Of a stretch of 46,871 bases of DNA, positions 29,177-38,867 are shown one piece after another. The stretch comes from Actinomycetes bacterium (lineage in GTDB: Bacteria > Actinomycetota > Acidimicrobiia > Acidimicrobiales > JAJZXF01). The first letter of the stretch is position 1, and the number at the start of each line of letters is the position of its first letter. The position numbers and the translations under genes are program-made. Under the pieces are notes generated by a model, which saw only the letters and a list, made by a program, of their open reading frames with translations, had not been told where the DNA came from and did not search any database. The stretch spans positions 1 through 46,871 of the forward strand of contig JAJZXF010000001.1 in NCBI GenBank assembly GCA_021802485.1, read 5' to 3'.

Positions 29177-30679
29177 ATGCATAACGCACCTGCCGGGATA
29201 CACAGCGGGTCGCCACCACAGCTCGCTAATCGGGTAATCCCCCTCACCCTTGGCTGGGAGACGGTACCTCGATCGGTGTCGCTCCACGGCGACACCTCGG
29301 GCTTCAAGATCACCGAACCCGTGCCAGCGGTCCTCGTGGAAACCCCCGCTGGTTGGGTGCTCCTTGACACAGGCTACAACCCTGCCCTCGTCAGGGATCC
29401 ACTGTTCGCAGAGCGCTTCTACCCTCGAGGCCCGTTCCCGCTCCTACCCGGCGTAGCGGATCCACTGGAGGACGCCTGCCGTTACGCTGGTATCGCCTTC
29501 GACGACATCGTCCTCGTCGCAGTCAGCCACCTGCACAATGACCATGTGGGCGGCTTGCGTCACTTCGCACGCAGAAGAACGCCGGTCGCGATCCAAGACG
29601 CAGAGCTCCGCTTCGGCATGCAAACCGCACACCCCGACCTCGAACGTCAGGGAGTCTTCCGCATCGACTTCGATGACCCTTCGCTTTGCTGGCGCATTGT
29701 CGAAGGGGACACGGATCTCGCACCCGGCGTCAGCGCCCTCTTCACGCCGGGCCACACTCCTGGCCACCAAAGCTTCCTCGTTCAACTCGATCCGGATGCC
29801 GGCGGTGGTGGCTATGCCTTCGCCTTCGATGCCGCTGATCTCGACGAGAACATCGACCGCGAGATCGCACCCGGCGGGCTCGCAGACGCTGAGCGCGAGA
29901 CCGCGGTTGCGTCAATACGCAGGTTGAAAGCAGTCGCTGCGGCCCGCGGGCTCGTGACCGTTCCAGGTCATGACCCCGAAGCATGGCCCGCTCTAATCAC
30001 AGCACTCGGCGGTGCTGCACCCAAACCACCGACCATTCCAGCTGGACCCGAACCACCAGCGCACCCTGCTGTGATCATCGGCCAGCCAGCACTCGTAGTC
30101 GTCGACATGCAACAGGCCGGCTACTTGAGTGCTGAGGAATCTGGCATCGAGCAGATGACTGGCTTCGGCGAGCGCGTACGCCGCCTCGCTGGCCTCCTCC
30201 AGCGGTGCCGCGAAACGGGTCTCCCTGTCATCCATCTCCAAGAGGTCCATCGGAGAACTTTGGCAGATCTAGGTCGCGAACTCGATGGCAAGGAGGGGGT
30301 GCACTTTGTCGAGGGAGACACTGGCACTGCGATCGTTGCCGAGCTTGCACCACTTCCTGACGAGATCCACATCATCAAGCGGAGGTACTCCGGCTTCTTT
30401 GGCACCGACCTCGAGATCGCACTACGGTCACTCAGCGTCTCTACCATCCTGCTGGCTGGTGAGCTCACCGACGTCTGCGTCCTGTACACCTTCGCCGACG
30501 CCCATCAACGCGATTACCATGTCAGGGTCATCGAGGACTGCTGCGGCGGATCGACAATCGCACGTCACGAGGCCGCTCTCGATGCCATGGCGTACCTTCA
30601 GTCCGGAGCCCGGTGCAGCACCGCCGACGTCTTGGCCGGCCTTGACGCGCAAGACTCGAGCGGTATGGTAACTACATGA
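29177..30679 (+). CDS. Fusion of metallo-beta-lactamase-fold hydrolase and isochorismatase-like cysteine hydrolase
   Basis: N-terminal half: [11 protein letters not shown] and [14 protein letters not shown]-terminal half: [10 protein letters not shown] (Asp), [15 protein letters not shown] (Lys), [20 protein letters not shown] (Cys), the isochorismatase-like catalytic pattern. Confidence 0.88.
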   Translation: MHNAPAGIHSGSPPQLANRVIPLTLGWETVPRSVSLHGDTSGFKITEPVPAVLVETPAGWVLLDTGYNPALVRDPLFAERFYPRGPFPLLPGVADPLEDACRYAGIAFDDIVLVAVSHLHNDHVGGLRHFARRRTPVAIQDAELRFGMQTAHPDLERQGVFRIDFDDPSLCWRIVEGDTDLAPGVSALFTPGHTPGHQSFLVQLDPDAGGGGYAFAFDAADLDENIDREIAPGGLADAERETAVASIRRLKAVAAARGLVTVPGHDPEAWPALITALGGAAPKPPTIPAGPEPPAHPAVIIGQPALVVVDMQQAGYLSAEESGIEQMTGFGERVRRLAGLLQRCRETGLPVIHLQEVHRRTLADLGRELDGKEGVHFVEGDTGTAIVAELAPLPDEIHIIKRRYSGFFGTDLEIALRSLSVSTILLAGELTDVCVLYTFADAHQRDYHVRVIEDCCGGSTIARHEAALDAMAYLQSGARCSTADVLAGLDAQDSSGMVTT

Positions 30680-30978
30680 GGCTGACCCCGCATGAGCAAG
30701 AGAAGCTGCTCGTGTCGATGGCCGCACTACTTGCGCAGCAGCGACGTGGCCGCGGGCTGAGGCTCAACTACCCTGAGGCTGTCGCCCTCTTGAGCGCGTA
30801 CGTGCTCGAAGGCGCCCGTGACGGTAGATCTGTCACTGAGCTGATGGCCGCCGGGCGCGAAGTGCTGACACGCGATGACGTGATGCCCGGCGTCCCAGAG
30901 ATGATCGACCAGATCCAAGTTGAGGCGACCTTCAGCGATGGGACCAAGCTGGTCACCATCCATCAGCCGATCCCATGA
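30676..30978 (+). CDS. ureA: Urease subunit gamma
   Basis: [54 protein letters not shown] overlap with the upstream fusion gene. Confidence 0.97.
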   Translation: MRLTPHEQEKLLVSMAALLAQQRRGRGLRLNYPEAVALLSAYVLEGARDGRSVTELMAAGREVLTRDDVMPGVPEMIDQIQVEATFSDGTKLVTIHQPIP

Positions 30979-31481
30979 GCACGGTCTCGACTCATTCGAC
31001 CGGCGCACCCGGCGAGATCGTAATCGGTGGTGCATATCCGCGATCATGTGCCGAAACACACGACGCGGACTCTGGGTCGTGGAACGACATGCATCTGACG
31101 CTGAACGTGGGTGCACACGCGGGAATGATCATCGTGGCGAACATGGGTGATCGGCCGGTCCAGGTTGGCTCTCATTTTCACTTTGCCGAGGCGAACCCAG
31201 CGCTGAATTTCGACCGCGCGGCGGCGTGGGGCTGCAGGCTCGATATACCCGCCGGCACCTCAGTTCGCTTCGAACCCGGTATCGAGCGCAAGGTTCCGCT
31301 TGCACGCCTGCTGGGGGCACGCCGGGTGCCGGGACTCCGCGGGCTCGCAGCGGGACCCCTCGACATACCGGGCGTCCCCGTGTCGCTGTCCCCGCTACAG
31401 CAGGAGATACAGCCGGACTCGACTGACACGGAGAAGCGCTCTGCTCAGAGCAGGGGCCCGGTCGGAAGGGATGGCACGTGA
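30975..31481 (+). CDS. ureB: Urease subunit beta
   Basis: [51 protein letters not shown] overlap with ureA. Confidence 0.95.
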   Translation: MSTVSTHSTGAPGEIVIGGAYPRSCAETHDADSGSWNDMHLTLNVGAHAGMIIVANMGDRPVQVGSHFHFAEANPALNFDRAAAWGCRLDIPAGTSVRFEPGIERKVPLARLLGARRVPGLRGLAAGPLDIPGVPVSLSPLQQEIQPDSTDTEKRSAQSRGPVGRDGT

Positions 31482-33184
31482 GGATCACAAGGGACCAGTA
31501 CGCCCGACTGTACGGCCCCACTGAAGGAGACCTCGTTCGCCTCGCAGACACGAACCTGTTCGTTAGCGTCACGAAGGACCACTGCTTCGGCGGCAACGAG
31601 GTCGTGTTCGGCGGGGGCAAAGTGATCCGCGAATCCATGGGCCAGGGGATCATCACCCGAGCCGACGGGGCGCCCGACCTTGTAATCACCGGCGCAGTCG
31701 TGATCGACCATTGGGGGATCGAAAAAGCCGATGTCGGCGTGCGTGATGGGCGTATCGTCGCGGTAGGCAAAGCCGGCAATCCCGACATCATGGACGGCGT
31801 GGACCCCGCTCTGATCATCGGTCCATCGACCGAAATCCTCTCCGGCAACGGCAAGATCCTGACCGCTGGAGGTATCGACTGCCATATCCATCTGATCTGC
31901 CCGCAAATCATCGAGGAAGCGCTCGCATCCGGGATCACCACTCTTGTTGGCGGAGGCACGGGCCCGGTAGAAGGAACCAAGGCAACCACGGTGACCCCCG
32001 GGGCCTGGTCCCTCGCCCGGATGCTCCGTGCGCTGGACCAGTACCCCGTAAACGTCGCTCTGCTGGCCAAGGGCAACACGGTATCCGTAGAAGCCCTGCG
32101 AGAACAGCTAGCCGCAGGCGCAGCAGGCTTCAAGCTTCACGAGGACTGGGGAGCTACGCCGATGGCGATCTCAACCTGCCTCGATGTCGCCGTCGAAGCC
32201 GGGGTGCAGGTGGCGATCCACACCGACACGCTGAACGAGGCCGGCTTTGTCGAAGACACCTTAAAGGCCATCGGAGGCCGCACGATCCACGCGTATCACA
32301 CCGAGGGCGCGGGCGGCGGTCACGCCCCAGACATCATCCGGGTCGCTGGCGAACCCAACGTCCTACCCAGCTCAACCAACCCCACCCGCCCGTACGGAAC
32401 CAACACCATCGACGAGCACTTGGACATGTTGATGGTATGCCATCACTTGAACCCTTCCCTCCCCGAAGACCTCGCCTTTGCAGAGAGCCGAATCCGACCC
32501 ACAACGATCGCCGCCGAAGATATCCTTCACGACATGGGTGCGATCTCGATGATCGGGTCTGATTCGCAGGCCATGGGCCGGGCGGGCGAGGTCATCTTGC
32601 GAACCTGGCAGACTGCCCACGTGATGAAGCAGCGCCGGGGGGCACTTGAAGGTGACGGCCCAGCGGACAACCACCGCGTGCGGCGCTACGTGGCCAAGTA
32701 CACGATCTGTCCCGCAGTGGCACACGGCCTGGATGCTCAGGTCGGGAGCATAGCGGCGGGAAAGCTTGCCGACCTCGTCCTCTGGCAGCCAAAATTCTTC
32801 GGAGTGCGCCCCGATGTCGTGCTGAAGGCAGGCATGGTGGCCTGGGCCGCAACCGGGGATGCCAACGCATCGATCCCGACTCCTCAGCCCGTTCTAGCCC
32901 GGCCGATGTTCGGCGCATCCCCGCGCGTCGCAGCCGAGAGCAGCATCGCGTTCATTGCCCCGACCGCGCTCGATGGCGGGCTCGCCGAACGCTTGGAACT
33001 GGGCTCCACCGCAGTAGCCACCGAACGAGTGAGCGAGTTGACCAAGGCCGATCTCCCCGAGAACACCGTCCTGCCGAGGATCGAGGTGGATCCCGACCGC
33101 TTCAGCGTCCGCATCGACGGAGACGAGGTGGAGCCCATTGCCGCCACCGAGGTCCCGATGGCTCGCCGGTACTTCCTGTTCTGA
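31478..33184 (+). CDS. ureC: Urease subunit alpha
   Basis: [15 protein letters not shown] (carbamylated Lys site), [22 protein letters not shown], terminal RRYFLF; GTG start overlapping ureB stop. Confidence 0.98.
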   Translation: MRITRDQYARLYGPTEGDLVRLADTNLFVSVTKDHCFGGNEVVFGGGKVIRESMGQGIITRADGAPDLVITGAVVIDHWGIEKADVGVRDGRIVAVGKAGNPDIMDGVDPALIIGPSTEILSGNGKILTAGGIDCHIHLICPQIIEEALASGITTLVGGGTGPVEGTKATTVTPGAWSLARMLRALDQYPVNVALLAKGNTVSVEALREQLAAGAAGFKLHEDWGATPMAISTCLDVAVEAGVQVAIHTDTLNEAGFVEDTLKAIGGRTIHAYHTEGAGGGHAPDIIRVAGEPNVLPSSTNPTRPYGTNTIDEHLDMLMVCHHLNPSLPEDLAFAESRIRPTTIAAEDILHDMGAISMIGSDSQAMGRAGEVILRTWQTAHVMKQRRGALEGDGPADNHRVRRYVAKYTICPAVAHGLDAQVGSIAAGKLADLVLWQPKFFGVRPDVVLKAGMVAWAATGDANASIPTPQPVLARPMFGASPRVAAESSIAFIAPTALDGGLAERLELGSTAVATERVSELTKADLPENTVLPRIEVDPDRFSVRIDGDEVEPIAATEVPMARRYFLF

Positions 33185-33209
33185 TGCCTTCCCCGGCTGC
33201 GATACTCTT

Positions 33210-33962
33210 ATGAGCACGACGTCTGGAACCCCGGTCGGCGAGTGCTCCGTAGGATTCCTATTGATGGTGCTGTCCGACGGCCGGTTTCCCTCAGGGGCAC
33301 ATGCGTACTCCTCCGGCATGGAGCAGTCCATTGCCTGGCACGACGTCACCGGCCTTGCCAGCCTGGAAGAGTTCGTAGCTGGTCGCGTCGCGACGACCGG
33401 AGCGATGGCAGCACAGGTAGCGGCTGCAGCCAGCACGCTGATGACCGCGGCTACCGCTCCCCAACAGACAATAGGACTCGACGCGCTCGACTCCGCAGTG
33501 GATGCCCGCATGGCTTCCGCCGCATCCCGGGCAGCGTCCCGCCAGCAGGGCCACAGCTGGCTCCGGGGCGCCAGGGCCGTATGGCCGGCTGAGCTAGCGA
33601 GCGCCAGCCCTCTGCTCATGGACCGCCATGCCTGGGTCACCCTCGGAGCAGCAACAGCCATCCTGGGAATCGATCCGCAGGATGCAGCTTGCCTCGCGCT
33701 GCACGACCTGGTCAGCACTTTGGTGTGGTCCGCTGTACGCCTGCTCGGGCTAGACCCGTTCGAGGCGGCCGGTATCCTCGCGGGGACATTGGCCGGGGTG
33801 GAGACAGAAACGCGGGCGCTTGCAGCCGAAGCCGTGCCAGCCACAGAGGCACTGTGCCTCGGTCGCGTGGAAACCGAATGGATTTCCTGGCTTGCAGCGC
33901 CGCTCTCCGATCTTGGCGCTGAGGCTCATGCCGCGCGGGCTGAACGACTGTTCGCATCATGA
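33210..33962 (+). CDS. ureF: Urease accessory protein UreF
   Basis: LLMVLSDGRFPSGAHAYSSGMEQSIAWHDVTGLASLEEFV; position in urease operon. Confidence 0.88.
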   Translation: MSTTSGTPVGECSVGFLLMVLSDGRFPSGAHAYSSGMEQSIAWHDVTGLASLEEFVAGRVATTGAMAAQVAAAASTLMTAATAPQQTIGLDALDSAVDARMASAASRAASRQQGHSWLRGARAVWPAELASASPLLMDRHAWVTLGAATAILGIDPQDAACLALHDLVSTLVWSAVRLLGLDPFEAAGILAGTLAGVETETRALAAEAVPATEALCLGRVETEWISWLAAPLSDLGAEAHAARAERLFAS

Positions 33963-34013
33963 GCAGGACCTGCGATATCAGCCATTGCGGCCTCAACCAT
34001 CGAAAAGAACAGC

Positions 34014-34673
34014 ATGGGCAGTAACGCCGCCCACAACGCTGGCGCTGCTGCACGGCCAGCGGATAGGCGAGCCTGGCGGGTGGGAATTGGCGGACCAGTC
34101 GGGAGCGGGAAGACCGCTCTGGTCGCAGCCTTGTGCCATCGCCTTCGCAACATGGTCCCGCTCGCGGTGGTGACCAACGACATCTATACCACCGAGGACG
34201 CCGACACGCTACGGCATCTCGGTGTGCTCAACGCCGATCACATCAAGGCGGTACGCACGGGCTGCTGCCCGCACACTGCCATTCGAGACGATATCGCTGC
34301 CAATCTCGACGCTGTGGAGGACCTTGAACAGATGATCGGCGCCGACGGCGTGATACTGGTTGAAAGCGGTGGTGACAACCTCACCGCAACCTTCAGCTAC
34401 GGGCTCATAGACCGGCAGATCTTCGTGCTCGACGTTGCGGGTGGCGACAAGGTCGCCCGCAAGGGTGGCCCGGGGGTGACCCGCTCAGACCTTCTCGTGG
34501 TGAACAAGGTCGACCTCGCTCCCCTTGTCGGAGCGGACGTGGGGCGGATGCTCTCGGATGCCCATGCGGTCCGCGGCAGCCTCCCGGTGCTCGCCACGAC
34601 CGTACGGAGCGGCGAGGGGGTCGATGAAGTTCTAGCGTGGCTGATGAGCGAGCGTGCCCTATCGAGAAGCTGA
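34014..34673 (+). CDS. ureG: Urease accessory GTPase UreG
   Basis: [64 protein letters not shown]. Confidence 0.97.
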   Translation: MGSNAAHNAGAAARPADRRAWRVGIGGPVGSGKTALVAALCHRLRNMVPLAVVTNDIYTTEDADTLRHLGVLNADHIKAVRTGCCPHTAIRDDIAANLDAVEDLEQMIGADGVILVESGGDNLTATFSYGLIDRQIFVLDVAGGDKVARKGGPGVTRSDLLVVNKVDLAPLVGADVGRMLSDAHAVRGSLPVLATTVRSGEGVDEVLAWLMSERALSRS

Positions 34674-35662
34674 CGAAAGCGATGCCGTCACCCGATATGG
34701 CCGGAGGGCAAGACGAACGCAACGGTAGCCACAGCGAGCACTCCGACCAGGTCCGCACGGGCGGCGGGCTCATTGCGCGGGCGCGCATAGCTGCAGTCGC
34801 GGACGGCGGCGCCACCCAGATCACCGAGTGTTGGGGACAGGCTCCCCTGCTCGTGCGCCCGACCACGCAGGGCGTGCACCTCGTCGGGGGCGCGGCCGGC
34901 CCACTCGGAGGCGACGTCCTCGACTGCCATGTCGATGTGGGCGACCGTGCTCAGCTCCAAGTCTCCTCCGTAGCAGCCACCCTCGTACGGCCCAGCCGCA
35001 CTGCCGCTCCCTCTCGCTACACCGTGACCGCCAGGGTCGGATCCTCCGGACACCTCTTGTGGACCCCCCATCCGCTGGTGGCATGCTCAGGGTGCGATCA
35101 CCGATCAACCGTGTCGATCGATTTGGCCGCTACCGGGGCCGTATTCTGGGTAGACATCGCGGTGCTGGGTCGCCACGACGAGCCGGGCGGCACTCTGATC
35201 AGCCGGCGGTCTGTGAACTTGGACGGGCGTCCCATCAACCGCCATGAGTTGCGCCTCGGTCTCCCGGCGCACGGCATGAACGGACCAGCTGTCACCGGGT
35301 GTGCTCGGGTGGTGGCATCCTGCCTGGTCGTGAATCCGGAGTGGTCCTCGTTCCCTTGGACAGACCCTTCCTCCAGGCACAACTTCGTTCTAAGTGGACA
35401 CGAATCCGATGCGGGCGGGGCTCAGACCGGCGGTCCGCAGCGAGACACTAGCGCGCTGGCGGGCCATACCACAGGCAGGGATGCCAGGGGTCCTCGCGTA
35501 GGATTGGTTCCGCTTGCCGCTGCACCAGCAGTCGAGATCCTCGGATTCGCAGGGAGTGTCGGTGAGCTTCTTGAAAGCTGGGATCTGCTGGCAACGAGCT
35601 TCGCACGCCGAGCACCCGAAACCGCCAAGATGCTGCGCGCCTACGTCAGAACGAACCGCTAG
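34637..35662 (+). CDS. ureD: Urease accessory protein UreD (start uncertain)
   Basis: [58 protein letters not shown]; location after ureG. Confidence 0.85.
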   Translation: MADERACPIEKLTKAMPSPDMAGGQDERNGSHSEHSDQVRTGGGLIARARIAAVADGGATQITECWGQAPLLVRPTTQGVHLVGGAAGPLGGDVLDCHVDVGDRAQLQVSSVAATLVRPSRTAAPSRYTVTARVGSSGHLLWTPHPLVACSGCDHRSTVSIDLAATGAVFWVDIAVLGRHDEPGGTLISRRSVNLDGRPINRHELRLGLPAHGMNGPAVTGCARVVASCLVVNPEWSSFPWTDPSSRHNFVLSGHESDAGGAQTGGPQRDTSALAGHTTGRDARGPRVGLVPLAAAPAVEILGFAGSVGELLESWDLLATSFARRAPETAKMLRAYVRTNR

Positions 35663-36268
35663 AACCCCCGAACTCACTGCCCTGGAGTCGCGCTGCAACA
35701 CGTGGCCGCTCCACGGCGTGTGTACTTTCCAGACATTTTGTCAAGCCACGCTCGCCAGGACGGATTGCGACCACGCCGCAGGTGCAGGCATGCTGGCCTT
35801 CTCGCGGGATCGCTGGCAGTGCTCGGCGCTGCTGCGATCGCCGCTACCCTGGTGGTGTTCACCGTATCGTCTCCTTCCACATACCCAGGGCTTTGAGCAC
35901 CGTGTGACCGATGGCGGGGGATCACGAATGGTTCAACCAACGGGCGCAGGCGCTTCACATGGCTCACGAGATCGTCGTCCCACGTCGCAAAGGCTGTCCC
36001 ACAGGCGAAGCGTGTGGAGAAAACGCCGACTGGCGTCGACTATCTGGGACTCGTGACTGAGGCTCATTCAGCTGAGTGCCCTCTCGGGGCTCCCGAGATC
36101 GGTGAATAGAACCTGCAAAGAACTCCACGGAGCTACTAACACATCCCCTGCGGACCACCTAGTGCGCGTGTCGAAAGGGGGACTTGCCCAGCTGCGACAC
36201 GCGAGTCGGTGTTCGATCTCGCTCCCTGACATAACGAGCTAGTGTCGGATCACCGCGATCAACTGTGA

Positions 36269-36286
36269 CATACAAGATATTGTATG
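36269..36286. promoter_or_regulatory. Perfect inverted repeat, candidate HigA operator
   Basis: CATACAA-gata-TTGTATG immediately upstream of the toxin reading frame. Confidence 0.6.
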
Positions 36287-36290
36287 ATAG

Positions 36291-36624
36291 GTGGGAGTGT
36301 TGAAGAGGCTCACCTTTCTGGGGTCATCGCTCGATGACATCCGGCGGTTCCCTGAGAACGCCCGGCGTTCGCCCCGGGTACCAACTGGATCGGGCACAGC
36401 ACGGTCTCGATCCCGACGACTGGAAGCCGATGTACTCGATCGGATCAGGCAGCCGGGAAATTCGCGTCAGAGACAAGGACGGAACCTTGCGGGTGTTCTA
36501 CGTCGCGACTATCGACGAGATGGTGTATGTGCTGCACGCCTTCCAGAAGAAGACCCAGAAGACCTCGAAAGCGGATCTGGACCTGGCCAAACAGCGATAC
36601 GGAGAGATTGGGAACGAACGATGA
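36291..36624 (+). pseudogene. HigB/RelE-like (Gp49-type) toxin, frameshifted
   Basis: VLKRLTFLGSSLDDIRRFPENARRS in one frame, GYQLDRAQHGLDPDDWKPMYSIGSGSREIRVRDKDGTLRVFYVATIDEMVYVLHAFQKKTQKTSKADLDLAKQRY in another; break at cggcgttcgccccgggtac (about 36363-36381). Confidence 0.8.
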
Positions 36625-36899
36625 CAGATAGCAGCGAGACCTACGACAGCGTCTCGGACGCCATCGAGAACACCCCCGCCGAGGCAGAGAACCTGCGCAT
36701 CCGAGCAGCCCTGATCAGCGAGATTACGGAGTACATCCGCCGTGAGAACCTCACGCAGTCGGCGGCAGCCAAACTCTTCGGCGTCACCCAGCCACGGATC
36801 TCCGACCTGGTCCGAGGCAAGATCGACCTGTTCAGCATCGACAGCCTCGTGAACATGCTCGCCGCCGCCCACCTCCGAGTCGAGATGAAGGTCGCCTGA
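36621..36899 (+). CDS. HigA/XRE-family antitoxin
   Basis: EYIRRENLTQSAAAKLFGVTQPRISDLVRGKIDLFSIDSLVNMLAAAHLRVEM; ATGA overlap with the toxin. Confidence 0.85.
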   Translation: MTDSSETYDSVSDAIENTPAEAENLRIRAALISEITEYIRRENLTQSAAAKLFGVTQPRISDLVRGKIDLFSIDSLVNMLAAAHLRVEMKVA

Positions 36900-37272
36900 G
36901 GACCGGAGCAGATCCTCAAAGTTGTTCCTGAAGCAGGCTACATCTCGCCTACCTCAACGAGCACTACCGCGGTTTCGAGGCTGTCGTCATTGACAAGCCG
37001 CAGCGGGCGCTCCACAGCAGCCAGTCCAGCCTCATATTCCTCATCTTCCCGGTCCAAGTCCACCACGGGATTATCCCTATGGGTACCCGAGGTCTGAGGC
37101 GCTGTCCATACAGGCTCCGCCCACGACATGCTCATGAACCTCGTTGGCAAGAGCCAAGGCGAGCGGTCGTGGGGGTTCAACTCGGCGTCGGAGGGGGGAT
37201 CCGTACTCGACGCCCACGCTGGTGCTTCGGACGGAGCTGGCGCTGGCAGGGTGAGCAAACCAGCGAAGGGCG

Positions 37273-37692
37273 CTATGCCCGGCGCCCAAGCCAGCGGACC
37301 ATCACCCCGAGCTCCTCGGCTACCCGAAACTCCGGGTCGCCAGTGACCACCGGGCAGTCGAGCACCGACGCCGCGCCGGCGGCGAAGGCGTCAGCATAGC
37401 TGAGCCCTCCCCGCGCCTTGATGGCCGCCGCCCGGCGCACGAGGGTGTCGTCGATGTCGATCCAACGAACTGGTACTCCGCCGGGCCGACGCTGCGCCCG
37501 GAGGTTCGCCCACACCTCGTCGGCAGCTGCGGCGCCGGAGGCGCGTTCGAGGATGTACGCGACCTCTCCGAGGTTGACGAGCGTCATCCAGGGCTCACCG
37601 ATTCGCAGGATCTCCTCGACGTCGGCCCCGCCAGGCTCGTCGCTGAGGAAAGCGAGCACTGCGTGGGCATCGAGGACGACGCGATCAGCCAT
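37273..37692 (-). CDS. VapC-type PIN-domain toxin
   Basis: RVVLDAHAVLAFLSDEPGG...GLSYADAFAAGAASVLDCPVVTGDPEF, conserved PIN acidic residues. Confidence 0.88.
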   Translation of the reverse strand: MADRVVLDAHAVLAFLSDEPGGADVEEILRIGEPWMTLVNLGEVAYILERASGAAAADEVWANLRAQRRPGGVPVRWIDIDDTLVRRAAAIKARGGLSYADAFAAGAASVLDCPVVTGDPEFRVAEELGVMVRWLGRRA

Positions 37693-37912
37693 CCTCGTGC
37701 TTGCGGTCCCGGGCGCGCTCCTCCAGCAGCATTGTCGTCAGCTCGCCCCCCCTGAAGCGCCCACGCAGCTGCTCGACCGACAGGAGTGGCTTGGGGATGA
37801 GGTCGCCGTCGCGCTCCAGCCACACGACCTTCGTGCCTGGCGGGAATCCGTACCGGTCGCGCAGTGGCTCGGGGATGGTGACCTGGCCCTTCGGATTGAC
37901 CGTGGTGATCAT
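37685..37912 (-). CDS. VapB-type AbrB/SpoVT antitoxin
   Basis: MITTVNPKGQVTIPEPLRDRYGFPPGTKVVWLERDGDL; 8-nt overlap with vapC-like gene. Confidence 0.88.
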   Translation of the reverse strand: MITTVNPKGQVTIPEPLRDRYGFPPGTKVVWLERDGDLIPKPLLSVEQLRGRFRGGELTTMLLEERARDRKHEDG

Positions 37913-38104
37913 CGGTATTACCTCCTCACTCAGTGTACTACTAAGGAGGTATCGTGGTGATCGATACCGTTCTCGGGTTCGCTGCCGGATCAGCGTCCGT
38001 GATCTGAGGTGAGCGAGGTCCCGGTTCAAAGGACCAGGCCCTCCCCTCGCACGGAGACCGACTGCCACGTAATATTTCCGGCAGTCAACGACGAGAGGGC
38101 GCCT

Positions 38105-38600
38105 ATGGACCGTTACTCGAAGGCCATCTCGCGAGCGACTCGCTGGGCCAGGTCCGGCGTCGACGGGTTCCGCGGCGCCGCGCGGTACGCGATGGCGGTC
38201 CTGATCTGGTCTGCGGCGGTCCTGTGGATCGCTGCGCTCATGGTCGTCGCCACCGGCGACCTTGTCACCGACGCCGCTAAGAGCGGCCGCACCACCCTCG
38301 CGCTGAAGCATCGGGTGTCCAACGCCGAGCGTGCCCACCGAGGTGCCATTCGAGAAGCCGAGGCCGAGCTGTCGCGCTGCCAGACCGCTTACGACCGGGA
38401 GGTGGCTGCCGCCAAACAGCACCTCGACGCGCTGTACGACGCGAACGGCAAGCCTCGGCAACCTGCTCGACGTGCTCGCCAGCGCCGCGCCGGAGGACAA
38501 GGCCGAGGTCTACCGTCGCCTCGGGCTCCAGCTCACGTACGACCCAACGCGACGCGTCGTCATCGCGGAGTCGGACCCGTGGGCGAAAGTAAGTGTCGGA
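38105..38600 (+). pseudogene. Frameshifted ORF with recombinase-like C-terminal segment
   Basis: MDRYSKAISRATRWARSG...ALYDANGK in one frame, LGNLLDVLASAAPEDKAEVYRRLGLQLTYDPTRRVVIAESDPWAKV (resembling serine-recombinase C-termini) in another. Confidence 0.5.
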
Positions 38601-38668
38601 GAACCGATCAGCCCGAAACGCCCACCAGGCACCGCAGTCGATCCCGTCGGCGAAAGTAAGTGTCGGAG
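38582..38668. repeat. 20-bp direct repeat pair, one copy overlapping the tRNA-Leu 3' end
   Basis: GGCGAAAGTAAGTGTCGGAG at 38582-38601 and 38649-38668. Confidence 0.85.
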
Positions 38669-38744
38669 GGGGGACTTGAACCCCCACGCCCTTGCGGGCA
38701 CTAGCCCCTCAAGCTAGCGCGTCTGCCTATTCCGCCACTCCGAC
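38661..38744 (-). tRNA. tRNA-Leu (anticodon GAG)
   Basis: Minus strand GTCGGAGTGGCGGAATAGGCAGACGCGCTAGCTTGAGGGGCTAGTGCCCGCAAGGGCGTGGGGGTTCAAGTCCCCCCTCCGACA folds as a class II tRNA; anticodon stem CTAGC/GCTAG with loop TTGAGGG. Confidence 0.95.
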
Positions 38745-38867
38745 TACTTTCATACCAAGCGCCCTTAGAGCGCCTTGCACCTTCGCACTTCCGAGAACCG
38801 CTGGTGCGCCGCGAGTAGTTTCGATGCGCCTCCGCGTTTCGGACCATCTTACGCCAAGCCGGACCGG

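Noticed and set aside
35921-36110. Short plus-strand readings after ureD (for example KTPTGVDYLGLVTEAHSAECPLGAPEIGE)
   Set aside because: Possibly a small gene relic; too short and in competing frames.
38646-38717. C-terminal VGESKCRRGDLNPHALAGTSPSS of the 38331-38717 ORF
   Set aside because: Translation of the antisense tRNA-Leu gene, a common false ORF extension.
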